Source: Herbiconiux ginsengi
GTDB lineage: Bacteria; Actinomycetota; Actinomycetes; Actinomycetales; Microbacteriaceae
Length of the DNA: 64,000 bases
Assembly (NCBI RefSeq): GCF_900107435.1
Contig: NZ_FNPZ01000002.1
Coordinates: forward strand, 372,001-436,000
Direction of reading: 5' to 3'
Shown one piece after another: positions 23,995 through 31,579 of this stretch (within the stretch, counting starts at the first letter, position 1; each line of letters starts with the position of its first letter). A program made the translations under genes and the position numbers. The notes beneath the pieces are model-generated. The model saw nothing but the letters and a program-made list of their open reading frames with translations. It was not told the origin of the DNA and did no database searches.

Positions 23995-24018
23995 ATGCAT
24001 CGACATTCTTCGATGCAT
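23995..24018. promoter_or_regulatory. Probable ArsR operator
   Basis: Perfect 9-bp arms ATGCATCGA and TCGATGCAT around a 6-base centre CATTCT. It sits over the expected transcription start of arsC, between the divergent arsR and arsC genes. Symmetry and position fit an ArsR dimer site. Confidence 0.7.
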
Positions 24019-24052
24019 GGATGGGCCCCGACGGGCCGGGAAAGGATGCGCA

Positions 24053-24463
24053 ATGGCTGCCGCACCCACTGTTCTGTTCGTCTGCATTCACAACACAGGA
24101 CGCTCCCAGATGGCCGCCGGCTACCTGCAGGCCCTGTCCGCGGGGCGCGTCCAGGTGCTGTCGGCCGGAAGCGAGCCGGCCGACAGCATCAACCCGGTCG
24201 CGATCGAGGTGATGGCCGAAGAGGGCATCGACATCGCGTCGAATCAACCGAAGATCCTGACGACGGATGCGGTGCGCGAGTCCGACGTCGTGATCACCAT
24301 GGGCTGCGGCGACACCTGCCCGATCTTCCCCGGTAAACGGTACGAGGATTGGGAGCTGACCGACCCGGCCGGCAAGGGCGCCGAGGAGGTCCGGCCGATC
24401 CGCGACGACATCAAGGCACGCGTCGAAGCGCTGCTCGCCGAGCTCCTGCCGGTCACCGCCTGA
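24053..24463 (+). CDS. arsC: Arsenate reductase, low-molecular-weight phosphatase type
   Basis: 136 residues. The P-loop FVCIHNTGRSQMA carries nucleophile Cys11 and Arg17 (CX5R). A second pair Cys85/Cys89 is in TMGCGDTCPIF, followed by the DPAGKGAEEVRPIRDDI segment with the general-acid Asp. It converts arsenate to arsenite in the cytosol; actinobacterial members often use mycothiol/mycoredoxin or thioredoxin as electron source, and which applies here cannot be told. The start has AAAGGA upstream. First gene of a three-gene operon. Confidence 0.93.
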   Translation: MAAAPTVLFVCIHNTGRSQMAAGYLQALSAGRVQVLSAGSEPADSINPVAIEVMAEEGIDIASNQPKILTTDAVRESDVVITMGCGDTCPIFPGKRYEDWELTDPAGKGAEEVRPIRDDIKARVEALLAELLPVTA

Positions 24464-24495
24464 GACCTGTCGTCAGCCGAGAAAGGACTCCCGCC

Positions 24496-25830
24496 GTGAC
24501 CATGACTCTCACCGTTCCCCCGCGCACCACCGGTTCACGGCGTGACGGGCTTCCCGTCGCCGTGATCGGTGCCGGCCCGGTCGGCCTCGCCGCAGCCGCA
24601 CATCTGCTCGAACGCGGGCTCGAGGTGACCGTGTTCGAAGCAGGCGACCGGGCCGGAAGCGCTGTCGCGGAGTGGGCGCACACGCGGCTGTTCTCGCCGT
24701 GGACCTATCTGATCGATCCCGCCGGCCGTCGGCTGCTCGAAGCCACAGGATGGACCGCCCCGCACGGCGACCGCTCCCCCACCGGGGCCGAACTCCTCGA
24801 GAGGTACCTGACTCCGCTCGCCCGTACTCCCGAGCTCGAGTCGCGCCTCCGCCTGAACAGCCGCGTCGTGGCGGTGAGCCGACAGGGCATGGACCGCACG
24901 CGCTCCACGGGCCGCGCCGACACGCCCTTCCTCCTCCGGATCGAGCACGAAGGCGCCGTGACGGAGATGCTCGCGCGGGCCGTCGTCGACACCTCGGGCA
25001 CCTGGCGCTCGCCGAATCCGCTCACCGCGGCCGGGCTCGATCCCGCCACAGGAGCCTCGGACCGGGTCGTCACCGGACTGCCCGACGTGCTCGGCCGCGA
25101 TCGCGGCCGCTTCGCCGGCAAGCGCGTTCTCGTGGTCGGCGCCGGACACTCCGCCGCGAACACACTGCTGGCACTCGACCAGCTCGCCCGCACCGCACCC
25201 GGCACCAGCATCAGCTGGGCCATCCGGAACCGGTCGGCGGAGCGCATCTTCACCGCCGACGACGACGGTCTGCCCGACCGCGCCTCGATCGGACAGCGCG
25301 TCGACGCCCTGGTGCGAGACGGACGGATCGCGCTGGTCGACCGGTTCGAGATCGACGACCTCGAGCCTGCCGATGATTCGGCGAACGAGGGCGGCGACGG
25401 CCCCGTGCGGGTTCGCGGCCGTCGCGCGGGCCGATCCGCCGTCGTCGAGGCCGATGTCATCGTGAACGCGACCGGGTTCCGTCCCGACCTCGAGCCGCTC
25501 CGCGAAATCCGTCTCGGTCTCGACGAGATCGTCGAAGCACCCCGGATGCTCGCGCCCTTGATCGATCCGAACCTGCATTCCTGCGGCTCGGTGCCTCCGC
25601 ACGGCGTCACCGAGCTGACGCATCCTGAAGCCGACTTCTTCATCGCCGGGATGAAGTCGTACGGCCGCGCCCCGACCTTCCTGCTCGCCACCGGTTACGA
25701 GCAGGTGCGCTCGATCGCCGACGAGCTCGCGGGCAATCGCGACGCCGCACGTGTCGTGAACCTCGTGCTGCCGGAAACCGGGGTCTGCTCGACCTCCACG
25801 TCGTCTGACGACTCGGCCTGCTGCGGATGA
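24496..25830 (+). CDS. ArsO-like FAD/NAD(P)-dependent oxidoreductase
   Basis: 444 residues. Two dinucleotide-binding motifs are seen: VAVIGAGPVGLAAAAHLLERG near the N-terminus for FAD and VLVVGAGHSAANTLLAL in the middle for NAD(P)H, the layout of flavin monooxygenases. The C-terminus ends in a Cys-rich tail (GVCSTSTSSDDSACCG) that could bind a soft metal or arsenite. The GTG start has AAAGGA 8 bases upstream. Position between arsC and an ArsN-like acetyltransferase supports an arsenic role; family relatives in ars operons are called ArsO, and their exact reaction is not settled. Its TGA overlaps the next ATG. Confidence 0.83.
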   Translation: MTMTLTVPPRTTGSRRDGLPVAVIGAGPVGLAAAAHLLERGLEVTVFEAGDRAGSAVAEWAHTRLFSPWTYLIDPAGRRLLEATGWTAPHGDRSPTGAELLERYLTPLARTPELESRLRLNSRVVAVSRQGMDRTRSTGRADTPFLLRIEHEGAVTEMLARAVVDTSGTWRSPNPLTAAGLDPATGASDRVVTGLPDVLGRDRGRFAGKRVLVVGAGHSAANTLLALDQLARTAPGTSISWAIRNRSAERIFTADDDGLPDRASIGQRVDALVRDGRIALVDRFEIDDLEPADDSANEGGDGPVRVRGRRAGRSAVVEADVIVNATGFRPDLEPLREIRLGLDEIVEAPRMLAPLIDPNLHSCGSVPPHGVTELTHPEADFFIAGMKSYGRAPTFLLATGYEQVRSIADELAGNRDAARVVNLVLPETGVCSTSTSSDDSACCG

Positions 25831-26354
25831 CCGGCGTCGACATCCGCCGTCTGCTGGCTGCGGACTGGCCGGCCGTCGAGGCCATCTACCGTGAGGGGAT
25901 CGCGACCGGTAACGCGACGTTCGAATCGGAACCGCCCGGCTGGAAATCCTTCGACGCCGGCAAGATCGCGCTGCCGCGTCTGGTGGCGACGACGGCGAGT
26001 GGCGGGATCGTGGGGTGGGCGGCTGCTTCCCGGGTCTCCGACCGGGAGGTCTATCGAGGCGTGATCGAGCACTCCGTCTACGTCGCCGAATCCGCCCGGG
26101 GAAAGGGAGTGGGCCACGCTCTCCTCGAGGCGTTCGTCGCGGAAGCCGAGGCCGCCGGATACTGGACCATCCAGTCCAGCATCTTCCCGGAGAACGCCGC
26201 CAGCCTCGCGGTGCACGAACGAGCCGGGTTCCGCGTCGTCGGCACCCGTCGGGCCATCGCGAGGATGCGCGACGGACCCTGGGCGGGTCAGTGGCGCGAC
26301 ACTGTGCTCGTCGAATGGCGCAGCAGCGTCATCGGGTGGGATCGACCCCTCTGA
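25827..26354 (+). CDS. arsN: GNAT acetyltransferase, phosphinothricin/ArsN1-like
   Basis: 175 residues with the GNAT core. It has IRRLLAADWPAVEAIYREGI, the TATFE-like NATFESEPPGW typical of phosphinothricin acetyltransferases, acetyl-CoA loop SARGKGVGHALL, and PENAASLAVHERAGFRVVG. The ATG overlaps the oxidoreductase stop (ATGA), so it belongs to the ars operon. PAT homologues in ars operons (ArsN1) acetylate the amino group of arsinothricin, an organoarsenical antibiotic. That activity is the likely role here, inferred from family and context. Overlaps the convergent NmrA gene by 26 bases. Confidence 0.82.
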   Translation: MTGVDIRRLLAADWPAVEAIYREGIATGNATFESEPPGWKSFDAGKIALPRLVATTASGGIVGWAAASRVSDREVYRGVIEHSVYVAESARGKGVGHALLEAFVAEAEAAGYWTIQSSIFPENAASLAVHERAGFRVVGTRRAIARMRDGPWAGQWRDTVLVEWRSSVIGWDRPL

Positions 26355-27186
26355 GATAGTCCTCGAGCGACCGGGGCGGGGTGCCGGTGAGAGCCTCGAC
26401 GTCGGGGCTCACCTCTGCCAGAGCGCCGCTCGCGATCGCGGTGTAGGTGCTCACCCACGCGTCAAGCTGCCACTGCGGTGCACCATAGTGGGCACGGGAG
26501 GCGTAGGCCGCGTCGATGGTCTCGTTCTCGAAGCGCACGTCGCGGCCACGCACCCGCGAGATCGTCGCGGCGGCCTCCTCGAGGGTGATCGCCTGCGGAC
26601 CCGTGAGGTCGTAGCGGCGGAAGGCGTGGGGCGACGGATCGGCGAGAACGGCGACCGCGGAACGCGCGACATCCGCTCGGGCCACGACCGAGACCCGACC
26701 GCCGTCGGCGGGGCCGCGGATGACGCCGTCGTCCCCCACCAGGTTCTCGACGAAGTCGGTGTAGAGGTTGTCGCGCAGGAAGGTCCACGCGAGCCCCGAG
26801 GCCTCGATGTGCTGTTCGGTGGCGTGGTGGTCGCGGCCCAGCGTGAAGACCGAATCGGCCGCTGCCGCGAGGAACGAGGTGTAGACGATCCGGCGCACGC
26901 CGGCCGCGACGGCGGCGTCGATGAAGGCCATGTGCTCGGCGCGGCGGTCGGCGGTCTCCGCGGCGGACACCATGAAGAGCGTTTCGACGCCCTTCAGAGC
27001 GCTCCGTGCGGCATCCTGGTCGCGATACGCGACCTCGTGCACGGTGCTCCCCGGCAGCTGGGGCGCCCGAGCCGGCGTGCGGGCGAGCAGGCGCAGCGGG
27101 GTGCCTCGAGCAGCGAGTTCGCGAGCCACCCGTCCTCCGACCGCGCCCGTGACACCCGTGACCGCGATCGCTGGTTGACTCGTCAT
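26329..27186 (-). CDS. NmrA-like NAD(P)-binding protein
   Basis: 285 residues, atypical SDR of the NmrA/quinone oxidoreductase 2-like group. N-terminal Rossmann motif AIAVTGVTGAVGGRVA, then LLARTPARAPQL, IVYTSFLAAA and the FLRDNLYTDF substrate-side segment seen in QOR2-like proteins. The conventional YxxxK is absent, as is normal for this group. The start MTSQPA lies at the end of a longer open frame whose upstream extension overlaps another gene. Convergent with arsN. Possibly a redox sensor or quinone reductase. Confidence 0.88.
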   Translation of the reverse strand: MTSQPAIAVTGVTGAVGGRVARELAARGTPLRLLARTPARAPQLPGSTVHEVAYRDQDAARSALKGVETLFMVSAAETADRRAEHMAFIDAAVAAGVRRIVYTSFLAAAADSVFTLGRDHHATEQHIEASGLAWTFLRDNLYTDFVENLVGDDGVIRGPADGGRVSVVARADVARSAVAVLADPSPHAFRRYDLTGPQAITLEEAAATISRVRGRDVRFENETIDAAYASRAHYGAPQWQLDAWVSTYTAIASGALAEVSPDVEALTGTPPRSLEDYLRGVDPTR

Positions 27187-27369
27187 GCTTGAAGGATACC
27201 GACGCCGACGCCCTGGCTGTGACGTGCCCGCGATGTCGGATGTCCGGGTCTGACTCCCGTGTGGGCGTAGCAGATCGAAGGCCGTCTGACCAGTGTCTGG
27301 CCGGAATTCCTCGGGCGCGTAGGGTCGGGCGCATCGAGACCCCGAGGTCTCGCCGACGGAAGTAGACCC

Positions 27370-28425
27370 ATGCACCTCCCCCCATCCCGTGGCGCCGTCA
27401 GCGCCGCCCTCGCGTCGTGCCTCCTGCACGGCGACGAGCCCGATGCGCTCAACGACCTCGTCGAAGCCGCCCTCGTGCTGGTCGACGACCTGATCGCCGA
27501 CGACGACATCCAGATCTCCCTGTTCATGCTCTACGAACTGCACTATGGCGGGTTCGACGACGTCGACGACGCCCTGGAGTGGAATCCCGACCTGCTGCGC
27601 GCCCGCGCCCGCATCGAAGCGCGGCTCGAGGAACAGCTGCGTTCGGCGGTCTCGGTCACCGAGCATCCGCTGCCCACGGTCGACGCCGTGGCGGGCGCCC
27701 TGTTCCGGATGACGGCGCCCACCGCGGGCCCCGGCTTCTCACGCCACGTGGCGAAGAAGGCCGACGAGCAGCAGCTGCGCGAACTGCTCCTGCACCGCTC
27801 GATCTACCAGTTGAAGGAAGCCGATCCGCACACCTGGGCGATCCCGCGCCTGCGCGGCGTGCCGAAAGCCGCGCTGGTGGAAGTGCAATGCGACGAGTAC
27901 GGCAACGGACGGCCCGAGTTGATGCACAGTGCCCTCTTCGCCCAGACGATGCGCGGACTGGGGCTGAACGACGACTACGGCCACTACGTCGATCAGCTGC
28001 CCGCGGTGACGCTCGCGTCGCTCAACACGATGTCGATGTTCGGTCTGCACCGACGACTGCGCGGCGCGATCGCCGGCCACCTCGCCGCCATCGAGATGAC
28101 GTCGTCGATCCCGAACCGCCTCTACGGCGACGGGTTCCGCCGCCTCGGCCATGACAGCGCGACCACGCTCTACTTCGACGAGCATGTCGAAGCGGATGCG
28201 GTGCACGAGCAGATCGCCGGCCGCGACCTCGCCGGTGCTCTGGCCGCGGCGTCTCCTGAGCTGCTCGACGACATCCTGTTCGGCGCGGCGAGCTGTCTGC
28301 TGCTCGACGAGCTGACGGCCCAGCACCTGCTCTCGGCCTGGCGGAACGGCGAGTCGTCGTTGCGCCAGGCCGAGCGGTCGCGCGGCACGACACGCACGCG
28401 AGCACCCGGCCACTACCATGGCTGA
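27370..28425 (+). CDS. Haem-oxygenase-like diiron protein (iron-containing redox enzyme family)
   Basis: 351 residues, almost entirely helical. It carries likely metal ligands of haem-oxygenase-like diiron oxidases: Glu56 and His58 in FMLYELHYGG, Glu171 with Asp175/Glu176 in LVEVQCDEYGNG, and His272, Asp276, His279 in FDEHVEADAVHEQ. Relatives include UndA, BesC, SznF and other oxidases that act on fatty acids or amino acids using O2; many are uncharacterised. It overlaps by 8 bases the CDGSH gene, which may supply electrons or iron-sulfur chemistry. The substrate cannot be read. Confidence 0.85.
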   Translation: MHLPPSRGAVSAALASCLLHGDEPDALNDLVEAALVLVDDLIADDDIQISLFMLYELHYGGFDDVDDALEWNPDLLRARARIEARLEEQLRSAVSVTEHPLPTVDAVAGALFRMTAPTAGPGFSRHVAKKADEQQLRELLLHRSIYQLKEADPHTWAIPRLRGVPKAALVEVQCDEYGNGRPELMHSALFAQTMRGLGLNDDYGHYVDQLPAVTLASLNTMSMFGLHRRLRGAIAGHLAAIEMTSSIPNRLYGDGFRRLGHDSATTLYFDEHVEADAVHEQIAGRDLAGALAAASPELLDDILFGAASCLLLDELTAQHLLSAWRNGESSLRQAERSRGTTRTRAPGHYHG

Positions 28426-28642
28426 GCACACCGGGGACGTCGAGATCGTGCCCTGCCCCGACGGCCCGGTCCTCGTGCGCGGCAGCTTCGCGATCGTCGG
28501 TGCGACCGGGCCGAGCGTCGACCGAGGGCGCCCCACCGTCGCGCTCTGCCGCTGCGGGCTCTCCCAACGCAAGCCCTTTTGCGACGGAACGCACCGCATC
28601 ACCGGATTCCGCACCGACGACGAGCCGACCCCGCTCAGCTGA
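28418..28642 (+). CDS. CDGSH-type iron-sulfur protein
   Basis: 74 residues containing one CDGSH domain: LCRCGLSQRKPFCDGTH supplies the CxC, the third Cys and the His that ligate a 2Fe-2S cluster (3Cys-1His). The domain fills the C-terminal half; the N-terminal half is a beta-rich leader (VLVRGSFAIVG). It overlaps the haem-oxygenase-like gene by 8 bases, so the two are translationally coupled and likely work together. A role as redox partner or cluster donor is inference. Confidence 0.92.
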   Translation: MAEHTGDVEIVPCPDGPVLVRGSFAIVGATGPSVDRGRPTVALCRCGLSQRKPFCDGTHRITGFRTDDEPTPLS

Positions 28643-28654
28643 CACGACGGAACG

Positions 28655-29158
28655 TCAGGGGGCGTGACCGCTCTCGATCCCATCGGTCACGTCGTTGAGA
28701 ACGCGCGCCACGATCGTCGCATCCGCCGGCGAGAGCCCGTCCATCACCCGGACCATGGTCTCGTGAAAGGTGCGGTAGCCCGCTTCGACCTTCGCGGCCG
28801 CGGCCGGTGTCGGGCGCAACAGCTGCGCACGCCGGTCGTCGGGGTGTCGCAGCCGCTCGAGGTCGCCGTTCTGCTCCAGCCGATCGACCACGTTGGTGAC
28901 CGAGGCGTTCGAGATGGCGAGCATGGTGCCGAGGTCCTTCGGCCCGGTGTCGCGCCCCTCCCGCTGCGCCTGCAGCAGATACCGGATGGCGCGGAACTCG
29001 TTGTTGCTGAGCCCCACGGCGGCGCGCACACGGTCGACCTCGGTCTCCTCGGCCCGTTGCAGGCGCAGCAACGCGTCGACGGCTCCTTTCGCCGCGGCGG
29101 TGCTCGGGGCATCCGCGTAGAGATGGCGGGCCTCGCGGCGTACGACGTTCTGCGGCAT
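28655..29158 (-). CDS. MarR family transcriptional regulator
   Basis: 167 residues. Central winged HTH: GLSNNEFRAIRYLLQAQ, KDLGTMLAISNASVTNVVDR, LERLRHPDDRRAQLLRPT. Flanking helices form the dimer domain. The start MPQNVV is chosen because the upstream extension is poor; the ribosome-binding site is weak. It lies downstream of helR on the same strand with 133 bases between and is convergent with the CDGSH gene. Its target may be the helR/MFS block or the diiron cassette; sequence does not decide. Confidence 0.9.
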   Translation of the reverse strand: MPQNVVRREARHLYADAPSTAAAKGAVDALLRLQRAEETEVDRVRAAVGLSNNEFRAIRYLLQAQREGRDTGPKDLGTMLAISNASVTNVVDRLEQNGDLERLRHPDDRRAQLLRPTPAAAAKVEAGYRTFHETMVRVMDGLSPADATIVARVLNDVTDGIESGHAP

Positions 29159-29291
29159 CAGGCCACCCGGCAGGGGGTTCGCCCGATCCGCGGCGCGGAT
29201 CGATCCTTCATCTTCTGAATATGGCCCTGCGCGATCGATTCGGCCACCGATCCGCCGCGAGATCACGCAACGTGGTGCTGCGGCCTGACCG

Positions 29292-31436
29292 TCAAGTGAG
29301 GATCACCAGCTGCTGCGTGGCGCGGGTCATCGCCACGTAGCGGTCGACCGCTCCCTCGATACCGTGGCCGAACGCCTGCGGGTCGATGAGCACGACGAGG
29401 TCGAACTCCAATCCCTTCGACAGTTCCGGCGTGAGCGAGCGCACCCGAGGCCTCGACGGCACGGTGGGGTCGCCGATCACGCAGGCGACCCCCTCGTCGT
29501 GCTCGGCCAGCCAGGAGTCGAGGATGCCGTCGAGCTCCTCCCGCGAGCCCAGCCGTACCGGGATGCCGCTCCGGCGGATCGACGTCGGCACGTTTGCATC
29601 CGGGAGCACGGTCCGGATGACCGGCTCGGCCTCGGCCATGACCTCCTCGGGAGTGCGGTAGTTGATGGCGAGGGAGGCCAGGGTGACCTGCTTCAGTGCG
29701 ACGCGTGCGAGGCGCTCCTCCCACGACTCCCGGAAGCCGTGCCGCGCTTGGGCGCGGTCGCCGACGATCGTGAAGCTGCGCGAGGGGCAGCGGCGCAGCA
29801 GCATCTGCCACTCGGCGTCGCTCAGTTCCTGGGCTTCGTCGATCACGACGTGCGCGAACGGGCCGGCGAGTTGATCCGGGTCGATGCTCGGCAGCGCCGC
29901 GTCGTCGACCAGGCTGTTGCGGGCGTCCTGACCACGCAGCATCGACATCACGAGCAGTTCGGAGTCGTCGGCGGCGATCAGTTCGTCGACCACGCGATCA
30001 CGTGTCTCCTGCTCGGCGGCGAGGGCGGCCTCGCGCCGGCGACGACGACGGGAGGCCTCGGGGTCGCCGATCCGCAGGCGCGCCGCGTCGAGGTACGGCA
30101 GGTCGGACACCGTCCACGCGCGGGCGTCGTCGCGCTGCAGCAGGTGCACCTCCTCGGCGCTCAACCAGGGCGCGCACCGCTGCAGCTGAGCGGGCACCGA
30201 CCACAGGTCGCCGACCACGCCGAGCGGTTCGAGCAGCGGCCAGGCCCGGTTGAACGTGCCGGTGAGCTCGTCGTGCTGCACCAGGATGCGACGGAGCTGA
30301 GACGGTGAGATCTCGTCGTCGCCCACGTGCTTGTCGAGCAGGATCTCGACGAGCGCCTCCCACACCTCGTCGCGGGCGTCATTGTGCGGGGTTCCGGGTT
30401 CGGGTGCGTCGAAGGCTTCGGCCCAGTCGTGACGATCGACCTCGACCTCCGACCACGGAGTCTCCACCGTGATCGTCTGCGTGGGCGGCTGTTCATGCAA
30501 GGCCACGGCCCGGTCGATCGCGGTCACCAGATCGGCGGATGCCTTCAACCGCGCGACTTCGGCATCGCTCTCCGCCCCGGCATCCGCACCCTCGACCACG
30601 AGGTCACGGAGCGTGGCGATCTGCACGCCCTCCTCCCCCAGGCTCGGCAGCACGTCGTCGACGTAGGCCAGATACCCTGCACTGGGTCCGACGAACAGCA
30701 CGCCGCCGCGGCGGCGCTCGAGGCGAGGATCGGAGTAGAGCAGGTAGGCGGTGCGATGCAGCGCCACCACCGTCTTGCCGGTGCCCGGCCCTCCGTCGAC
30801 GACGAGTGCTCCGCGGGATCCGGCCCGGATGATCGCATCCTGATCGGCCTGGATGGTGCCGAGCACGTCGCGCATGCGGCTCGACCGACTGCTGCCGAGA
30901 CTGGCGATGAACGCGGACTGATCGTCGAGCGCCACTGCGCCGCCGAAGCCGTCGGCGGTGAACACCTCGTCCCAGTAGTCGCTGATGCGACCCCGGGTCC
31001 AGCGATAGCGGCGGCGGCTGACCAGACCCATCGGATCGGCGAGTGTGGCGCCGAAGAACGGCTCGGCCGCCGGCGACCGCCAATCCAGCAGGAGTCGGTG
31101 ACCCGCGCTGTCGGTGAGACCGAAGCGTCCGATGTACAGGGGGTCGGGTTCGTCGGCGCGCACCACCCGCCCGAGGCACAGGTCGAGTCCGTAGCGCCGC
31201 AAGGCGCGCAGCCGGGCCGTCAACTGGTGCACCTCGAGGTCGCGGTCCATCGCTTCCTGGCCCACACCGCCGGGGCTCCGGCGCACGCGGTCGAGCCGCT
31301 CGGAGAGCTCGGCGATCGACTGCTCCAGGCTCTCGGCGAGCGCCGCGAAGTGCCGCTCGTCGGCGGCGATCAGTGCCGGGTCGCCCTTGCGGGCCAGGCG
31401 GTCGGGCAGGTCGAACGCACTCGTCGTCAGCGTCAT
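29292..31436 (-). CDS. helR: HelR/HelD-type RNA polymerase-recycling helicase-like ATPase
   Basis: 714 residues, UvrD/Rep-like superfamily 1 ATPase of the HelD/HelR class. An N-terminal coiled-coil arm (about 20-90) and a short linker precede Walker A GGPGTGKT (215-222). Motif II is VVIDEAQELSDAEW, and the last part has SINYRTPEEV-like ALAINYRTPEE and the C-terminal KGLEFDLVVLID plus VAMTRATQQLVIL. HelR binds stalled or rifamycin-inhibited RNA polymerase, displaces the drug and gives resistance. The 20-bp rifamycin-associated element 47 bases upstream supports the HelR class and drug-responsive control. Confidence 0.93.
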   Translation of the reverse strand: MTLTTSAFDLPDRLARKGDPALIAADERHFAALAESLEQSIAELSERLDRVRRSPGGVGQEAMDRDLEVHQLTARLRALRRYGLDLCLGRVVRADEPDPLYIGRFGLTDSAGHRLLLDWRSPAAEPFFGATLADPMGLVSRRRYRWTRGRISDYWDEVFTADGFGGAVALDDQSAFIASLGSSRSSRMRDVLGTIQADQDAIIRAGSRGALVVDGGPGTGKTVVALHRTAYLLYSDPRLERRRGGVLFVGPSAGYLAYVDDVLPSLGEEGVQIATLRDLVVEGADAGAESDAEVARLKASADLVTAIDRAVALHEQPPTQTITVETPWSEVEVDRHDWAEAFDAPEPGTPHNDARDEVWEALVEILLDKHVGDDEISPSQLRRILVQHDELTGTFNRAWPLLEPLGVVGDLWSVPAQLQRCAPWLSAEEVHLLQRDDARAWTVSDLPYLDAARLRIGDPEASRRRRRREAALAAEQETRDRVVDELIAADDSELLVMSMLRGQDARNSLVDDAALPSIDPDQLAGPFAHVVIDEAQELSDAEWQMLLRRCPSRSFTIVGDRAQARHGFRESWEERLARVALKQVTLASLAINYRTPEEVMAEAEPVIRTVLPDANVPTSIRRSGIPVRLGSREELDGILDSWLAEHDEGVACVIGDPTVPSRPRVRSLTPELSKGLEFDLVVLIDPQAFGHGIEGAVDRYVAMTRATQQLVILT

Positions 31437-31482
31437 CAGATCCCTTCGATCAGGCTACGGCCGACAAGTCTGCGGCACCGCG

Positions 31483-31502
31483 GGGGCCTTGCCGCAAGCC
31501 CC
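31483..31502 (-). promoter_or_regulatory. Rifamycin-associated element (RAE)
   Basis: On the helR strand the sequence reads GGGGCTTGCGGCAAGGCCCC, an imperfect palindrome identical to the RAE as I remember it from actinobacterial rifamycin-inactivation and helR genes. It lies 47 bases before the helR ATG and just after a -10-like TTTATA. RAE-controlled genes are induced by rifamycins. Confidence 0.9.
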
Positions 31503-31511
31503 CCTCTCCGC

Positions 31512-31541
31512 TATAAATTGAGAAGGGCAAGGTGTGGTCGA
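31512..31541 (-). promoter_or_regulatory. Candidate helR promoter
   Basis: On the minus strand a -35-like TCGACC (31536-31541) and a -10-like TTTATA (31512-31517) are 18 bases apart. The RAE begins about 9 bases downstream and would cover the transcription start. The hexamers are imperfect. Confidence 0.45.
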
Positions 31542-31579
31542 GAGATCCGCCTTGTTGTTCGTTAAGCCGGGTCTGCGCG

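Noticed and set aside
29292-31436. UvrD/Rep DNA repair helicase
   Set aside because: HelD/HelR-type N-terminal arm and the adjacent RAE point to RNA polymerase recycling rather than repair.
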